A DNA stretch of 64,000 bases from Flagellimonas meishanensis (GTDB taxonomy: Bacteria; Bacteroidota; Bacteroidia; Flavobacteriales; Flavobacteriaceae), in contig NZ_JAINVW010000003.1 of assembly GCF_019880545.1 (NCBI RefSeq), positions 496,001-560,000 of the forward strand. The letters run 5' to 3'. Each line of letters opens with the position of its first letter. Position 1 is the stretch's first letter. The translations under genes and the position numbers were made by a program. The notes under the pieces were generated by a model. The model was not told the DNA's origin and did not search any database. It worked only from the letters and a program-made list of their open reading frames with translations. Shown in pieces: positions 60,092-64,000 of the stretch.

Positions 60092-60440
60092 TATTTGGCC
60101 GATTTTGATTTACAACATTGTTTTGTAATACTTGGTAAATAGACATAGTAAGTTTTGATTGAGAAATCAAATTGCAGGAAGTCAATGCTTTGGAGTTGTT
60201 AAATATAAAAACTGGCCATTAAACTTGGTTGCAGAAAAACCTTAGAAATTCTGGGGGTTTTACCCATTTCATGCACTTTTGCCCCATACCCTACGGGATT
60301 TGGACAAAAAAGCATTCCATTACCTTTTTTGGAAGAAATCTTTAGAAGAAATTTTTAAGGAGATTCTCGGTGAACTTTCGCTTTTACCAAAGCTCAAGTT
60401 ACATAACGCAAGAGCATTATGATACAGATTTGTCTAATGT

Positions 60441-60527
60441 GTAAAACGGCGGATGCTTGCATTTGATATAATATCAGATATCGGGCGCAGCACTATATCG
60501 GCAGATATTATGTCAAAGCCGTTTTAC
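60441..60527. repeat. Hairpin with GTAAAACGGC/GCCGTTTTAC arms
   Basis: Perfect 10-base arms at 60441-60450 and 60518-60527. Inside, GATATAATATC and GATATTATGTC plus ATATCGG-type stretches pair again, so the 87 bases form a long cruciform. It begins the right-hand repeat region. The gap 60092-60440 between the membrane protein gene and this hairpin shows nothing I can support. Confidence 0.65.
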
Positions 60528-60563
60528 TGGAATGTAGCTTACCGTCTGTAAGTCATAATTCTA

Positions 60564-60734
60564 TTATGTAAAATATCCCTCACGATTATAGCTTTTAAGC
60601 GAATTACCAACAGGGTCATCAGCCTTTTTAATTTACGTAGCTTCAATATTTCTAAACTGAAAAAACTTTTTAGAAAATTTCAATTTAGTAGAAACCCCAG
60701 CGAGAAACGTTCCGTCTGTACTCATAATTTGCCG
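60564..60734. repeat. Repeat-bounded spacer on the right side
   Basis: Begins with TTATGTAAAATATCCCT, which matches bases 54952-54968 on the left side exactly, and ends at the next TTATGTAAAAT. A second match is CAGGGTCAT against CGGGGTCAT about 55 bases further in. It is therefore the counterpart of the left sequence 54952-55066, though shorter stretches are conserved. Confidence 0.65.
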
Positions 60735-61015
60735 TTATGTAAAATTGCCGCTCGGCCAACAGCTTATTGCTTTTATAAAAATTAAATGCTGATGGCATTT
60801 ATTTTTATACGCAATTTGCCAACGCTCGGCCAGCGCCAAAAAAGCAAATCCTTTTAGTTTTTTTCAAATTCTCGATTTATTTCAACTTTCCGTCAGTAAA
60901 TTTTTTACAAACTTTTGGCCAACTTCTCGCAACAGCTAAAATTTTCTCTGCGAGAAAAATTCTTAGCCCTTGCTACCTTCCGTGTTGCTAGAAACCTTTT
61001 TTAAATTTCTATTTG
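60735..61015. repeat. Repeat unit B, right side of the restriction island
   Basis: Homologue of unit A. The first 103 bases are nearly the same as 55067-55168, including the hairpin with arms at 60766-60789 and 60795-60815 and the loop TGATG. Further on, TTTTCTCTGCGAG and the CTTGCTA stretch again match unit A. The similarity over about 280 bases makes A and B direct repeats around the cargo. The rest of the gap up to 61037 holds no gene. Confidence 0.75.
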
Positions 61016-61037
61016 ACATAATGTTGAGATATCCCAG

Positions 61038-61184
61038 TCATTTGAAATTCTCTATTTGATTGTAGATTATATATTCGCCTAACTTCTCCATACCTTTTGT
61101 AAAGACCTTTATTTCCCAGTTCGATAAATATGTGTGATATATTTCATATATTCTCTTGGTTATCTCTAGGATTAGGAAAATCAT
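61038..61184 (-). CDS. Possible small protein (48 residues)
   Basis: A 48-codon frame from ATG 61184 to TGA, 12 bases after the stop of the exported barrel-like gene on the same strand. The peptide (MIFLILEITKRIYEIYHTYL, then WEIKVFTKGMEKLGEYIIYN) is basic, aromatic-rich and helical. No family is recognised. It may be the decayed end of a gene lost from the island border. Confidence 0.3.
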   Translation of the reverse strand: MIFLILEITKRIYEIYHTYLSNWEIKVFTKGMEKLGEYIIYNQIENFK

Positions 61185-61196
61185 ACTAGGTTTTCA

Positions 61197-62150
61197 CTAG
61201 ATACCTATAGCTATTGAAAAATTGTTATTAGTACCCCCGATAGTTTCTTGGAAGAAATGTTGATATCCAATTTTTAAATTGAACTTACTAGTATCTGAAA
61301 TGTTAAAAGCGAAATACGCTTGAAAAGAGGTCACGTAATCCTTATCAGTACTGAATAGTCTTTGAATGACATCCTCATCACCCACAGCCCCCTGAAGCAT
61401 TGCAGAAACTAACCAGTTTCCTTTTTCATAATTTCCTTCTTCATTATAAATACCTGCCTCTCCGTTTCCGGTAAATGTAAATCCAATACCTGCAGATCCG
61501 ACAACTTCAACACTATAATCATCAGCATTTATATTTTGTACATTAATTCCACGTGCATCAGCGTAAAAACCAAAAAGCACTTGTTCTTTAAAGGTTTCAT
61601 TCTTGCTAATTTTCCAGGATGGCATAATTCTCAAAGTGACTGGTGCAGCTTCATAGTCTAGGACGTCCAAAGCACTAGAACCACTAATGGAATCATAACT
61701 AGTAGATAGCTTAGAAATAATCATCATTGGGATATTGTACTTGTAATTTTTGGGCTTTTCGTCAACAGGTGTCAGGATATTTATTTTGTAGAATAACACT
61801 TGTGAATTAATTGAAGCCCTATTTTCCGAGTTACTGAGTATGTTCAATGCCAAAGAACTGTTTTTAAAAAATCCAACTTCATTCGTTGGTTCCATGACGT
61901 CATCTTCATTTAATATAGTTTCATATTCCTTTTTAATATTGAAATTAACTTCTTCCTTCTTTAACTTATGTGCCGCTTTAACTTTTCCCAATTGTTCTTC
62001 AATATCATACATTTCGTATCCGTTTTCTAGTTTTTTTAGTAAAACAGGTTCTTTAACCAAGGTTGTAAAAGGGGCTTGTGCTAGAGAATTCAGGGAGTAT
62101 ATTGAACACAATATTAAAAGCGTAAACCTTAATTGAAACAGTTTCTTCAT
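61197..62150 (-). CDS. Exported, barrel-like protein of unknown function
   Basis: A 317-residue protein with a Sec signal (LLILCSIYSLNSLAQ). The mature chain has a helical segment (about 25-90) and then many alternating strands with aromatic ends (FKEQVLFGFYADARGIN, VTSFQAYFAFNIS, FNLKIGYQHFFQ), as in outer-membrane beta-barrels. The C-terminus ends in Ile rather than an aromatic residue. It is 71 bases after the M19-like gene on the same strand, possibly co-transcribed with it. I do not recognise a family. Confidence 0.7.
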   Translation of the reverse strand: MKKLFQLRFTLLILCSIYSLNSLAQAPFTTLVKEPVLLKKLENGYEMYDIEEQLGKVKAAHKLKKEEVNFNIKKEYETILNEDDVMEPTNEVGFFKNSSLALNILSNSENRASINSQVLFYKINILTPVDEKPKNYKYNIPMMIISKLSTSYDSISGSSALDVLDYEAAPVTLRIMPSWKISKNETFKEQVLFGFYADARGINVQNINADDYSVEVVGSAGIGFTFTGNGEAGIYNEEGNYEKGNWLVSAMLQGAVGDEDVIQRLFSTDKDYVTSFQAYFAFNISDTSKFNLKIGYQHFFQETIGGTNNNFSIAIGI

Positions 62151-62221
62151 AATAAAATTTTAATTAGATTTTCTATTACTCTTTTGGTTCATAGTTTGTC
62201 GGTTATGGCACTTAAAACCTA

Positions 62222-63940
62222 TTAATTGTTTAGATAGGCACGTGTAAAGTACTTTTTGCAAAAATTTGCGATGTTGTCATAAAAGATCATATCAACCAAC
62301 TCCTCAGGTGTAAAACCCATAATCAATTCGTTAAATTGGCCTTTGGTGTATGCCTTGGAATAATCTTCACCAATGAACAAAACCTTGGCTTTTTTGCGCT
62401 CTTGGTTGTTTTCGAAATTATACCGAATTGCATCTTCACACCTGGCCTTGAACTCTGTTAAGGTGGCAGAGGTATTAAAATGGTCAAAAGGGTCTATTAT
62501 ACCATCAAAGTCAGTACCCAACCCAACCGTCTTCCATGCCTCTTTTGAATCAATGTTCTCCCCATCTTGGGCGTTCAACTTCTTAATATGTTCTAGGTTA
62601 ATGCGAACAACATGAAAAATGTTAGTTAAGAACATCTGGGTATGCAAGCGCTGTACCCTTATCGAACTGCCCATTTCCCTACTTTCTACTTTAACCAGTT
62701 TTTTAAATCTTCCTCCTGGCATGCGACCATCGTGCATACAAATACCAATTAGGCCATCAGAGTCAAAAATATCTGCAATGTCCTCATTGGTCAGATTAAT
62801 ATCCCATCGGCTCACGTACGATTTTTTGTCAAGCTTATTTGTATCATTACGCCTAGCTGATTCAGCTCGTGTTGAAATACCGTTGATAGCCGTGTGGCTA
62901 CAAATGATAGGCACTTTATCAGGTCGCAACTCCTTGATCATTTTTGTGAATTCATCCCTGCATTTTAGGGACATATGTTTGGTGTCAATCAGAATTCTAC
63001 GATTATGGAAAGTTCTTGATAGCAAATAGTCCTTTATCAGTTCCTTGCCAAATTCCGTAAAGCCATCATCAAGGCCATTGCTTTGATCGAACACATTGCT
63101 AAACCCTGGTTTCAAAAAATTTTCGGCGTCTTTAAAACTCTTAGCATGACCGGATATCAGATTGTTAAAGTGATGCGAAAATGTGATGAAAAACGGAGGG
63201 AAATCCAACTGTTTAACCCTTCTAACGTTTTCTACAAAAGAACGTTTCAAAGCATCCTGAGCATCTGTGTTCAAGGCATCAATATTTTTTGCGTTGAACA
63301 AGTCTTCTTTATTGTATTTAGCCAGCAAGTGGGCGCCTTCAAGCGTTATTATTCCGGCCACCTCATAATTGGTTAGGGTGTCCATTTCCGAAAAATCATT
63401 AATCAATTTTAACTTGACAGGCCTGGAATAATCAGTAATTTGGTATTCCCTGTTATGCTCATAGAGTATGGTACCGTATTCCTTGAGCGTTTCTTCAAAG
63501 TAATTGATTACAGGTGCCTCATAAATGTCTTTTAAAAACCCTTTGACATAAGTTTCGGAAAATCCGGTCAGGGCACGAATGATCTTGACGTCAATACTTA
63601 ATCGTGAAAATATACCTTTCAGAATCCCCTGCTGTAAGTCATTGGTACCCCGATTAAATGGTCGATCAGGTTTCATGAAAGGTCGTTCAGGTGGGTAAAT
63701 GGCAAAAAATACAAGCCTATTATTGCCTCTCAAGCACGACTCCAAATTGGATTGGGTGTAGCGTGCCATGTTTTTTAAAAACATGTCTATGGCAATTTTT
63801 CGAAGTTTGTCCGAAAGTCCAGCACCACGAAATAAAGCTCGTGTCGCAATATTTTTTTTCTCTATCCAACAATTTTCAATTTTTTCATTGAAGGTCGGCT
63901 TTAATGAAGGATGGCAATGTAAATCCGCAATTTTTGTCAT
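62222..63940 (-). CDS. M19-like metal-dependent hydrolase, long form
   Basis: A 572-residue protein without a signal peptide, related to the membrane dipeptidase (M19) family. The first metal motif is HCH in ADLHCHPSL, rather than HxD. Further residues are Glu in GIITLEGAHLL, His in ILIDTKHMS, His in PIICSHTAING and Asp in GLGTDFDG, in the family order. At 570 residues it is well above the 350-430 of typical M19 enzymes, due to an N-terminal insertion of about 150 residues. The frame runs to 63985; ATG 63940 is chosen because the domain starts there. Substrate unknown. Confidence 0.75.
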   Translation of the reverse strand: MTKIADLHCHPSLKPTFNEKIENCWIEKKNIATRALFRGAGLSDKLRKIAIDMFLKNMARYTQSNLESCLRGNNRLVFFAIYPPERPFMKPDRPFNRGTNDLQQGILKGIFSRLSIDVKIIRALTGFSETYVKGFLKDIYEAPVINYFEETLKEYGTILYEHNREYQITDYSRPVKLKLINDFSEMDTLTNYEVAGIITLEGAHLLAKYNKEDLFNAKNIDALNTDAQDALKRSFVENVRRVKQLDFPPFFITFSHHFNNLISGHAKSFKDAENFLKPGFSNVFDQSNGLDDGFTEFGKELIKDYLLSRTFHNRRILIDTKHMSLKCRDEFTKMIKELRPDKVPIICSHTAINGISTRAESARRNDTNKLDKKSYVSRWDINLTNEDIADIFDSDGLIGICMHDGRMPGGRFKKLVKVESREMGSSIRVQRLHTQMFLTNIFHVVRINLEHIKKLNAQDGENIDSKEAWKTVGLGTDFDGIIDPFDHFNTSATLTEFKARCEDAIRYNFENNQERKKAKVLFIGEDYSKAYTKGQFNELIMGFTPEELVDMIFYDNIANFCKKYFTRAYLNN

Positions 63941-64000
63941 TTCATTGATTTTAAAGGTGTATATCCAAGCGTTACGCCTCCCCAATGGTGTACATTCTTG

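Noticed and set aside
60092..60440. Coding sequence upstream of the island membrane protein
   Set aside because: The longest frame here overlaps the membrane protein start on the same strand in another phase and lacks coding character.
54872..61015. CRISPR array or prophage attachment sites
   Set aside because: The repeats are long, few, diverged and hairpin-forming, with no regular spacers, no integrase and no tRNA gene nearby.

Overview
The window looks like chromosomal DNA of a marine-type Flavobacteriaceae (Bacteroidota), in the Muricauda/Flagellimonas/Maribacter range. This is inferred from gene content, not from a search. Supporting signs are a short primary-type sigma factor without region 1.1, many short lipoprotein signals, secreted BNR-repeat, DUF1080 and M14 proteins, TTG/GTG starts, and -7 elements of the Bacteroidota form TAnnTTTG. 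I see no rRNA or tRNA gene, no CRISPR array and no intact transposase.

Layout. Bases 1-22.8 kb are housekeeping and accessory genes in short operons: a VWA/AAA+ pair (VWA partial at the left edge), a DUF418 membrane protein, tandem alpha/beta hydrolases, cysM-cysE, a PSD-type decarboxylase, an M19 dipeptidase, a degenerate HPt-like protein, two micropeptide genes with their own promoter and terminator, an RpoD-family sigma factor, a helicase, a glycosyltransferase and two exported hydrolases. From 22.9 to 24.3 kb there is a GNAT acetyltransferase between stem-loops, then a REP-like palindrome. From 24.3 to 32.7 kb come menB, a serine hydrolase gene broken by one in-frame stop, pirin, a three-gene exported wall/peptide hydrolase run (3D domain, amidase, M14), a DUF1080 protein and a VWA lipoprotein.

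Bases 32.9-43.2 kb form one long co-directional run: a two-subunit molybdenum hydroxylase (2Fe-2S subunit plus Tat-exported large subunit) followed by moaD, moaA, mobA, a moeB-rhodanese fusion, a TauE/SafE permease, moeA, xdhC-like and mocA-like genes and an exported amidohydrolase. The order suggests that the enzyme and the machinery that builds, nucleotidylates and inserts its cofactor are made together; moaC, moaE and mogA are not in the window. A GntR regulator and a trehalase lipoprotein diverge just after it. Bases 45.7-54.8 kb hold ArsR/SRPBCC, DUF3052, a large BNR-repeat protein, an apparently exported methyltransferase, lipoproteins, an aldehyde dehydrogenase and a universal stress protein.

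Bases 54.9-61.0 kb are an AT-rich island. Its cargo is a small XRE regulator overlapping an HNH endonuclease, a convergent C5-cytosine methyltransferase, a second XRE regulator, a small ORF and a large membrane protein. Both sides carry homologous, hairpin-forming repeat units of about 280 bp bounded by the motif TTATGTAAAAT. This island, with the twin-micropeptide locus at 14.9-15.2 kb, is the best candidate for something undescribed. The window ends in a barrel-like exported protein and an M19-like hydrolase, both on the minus strand.
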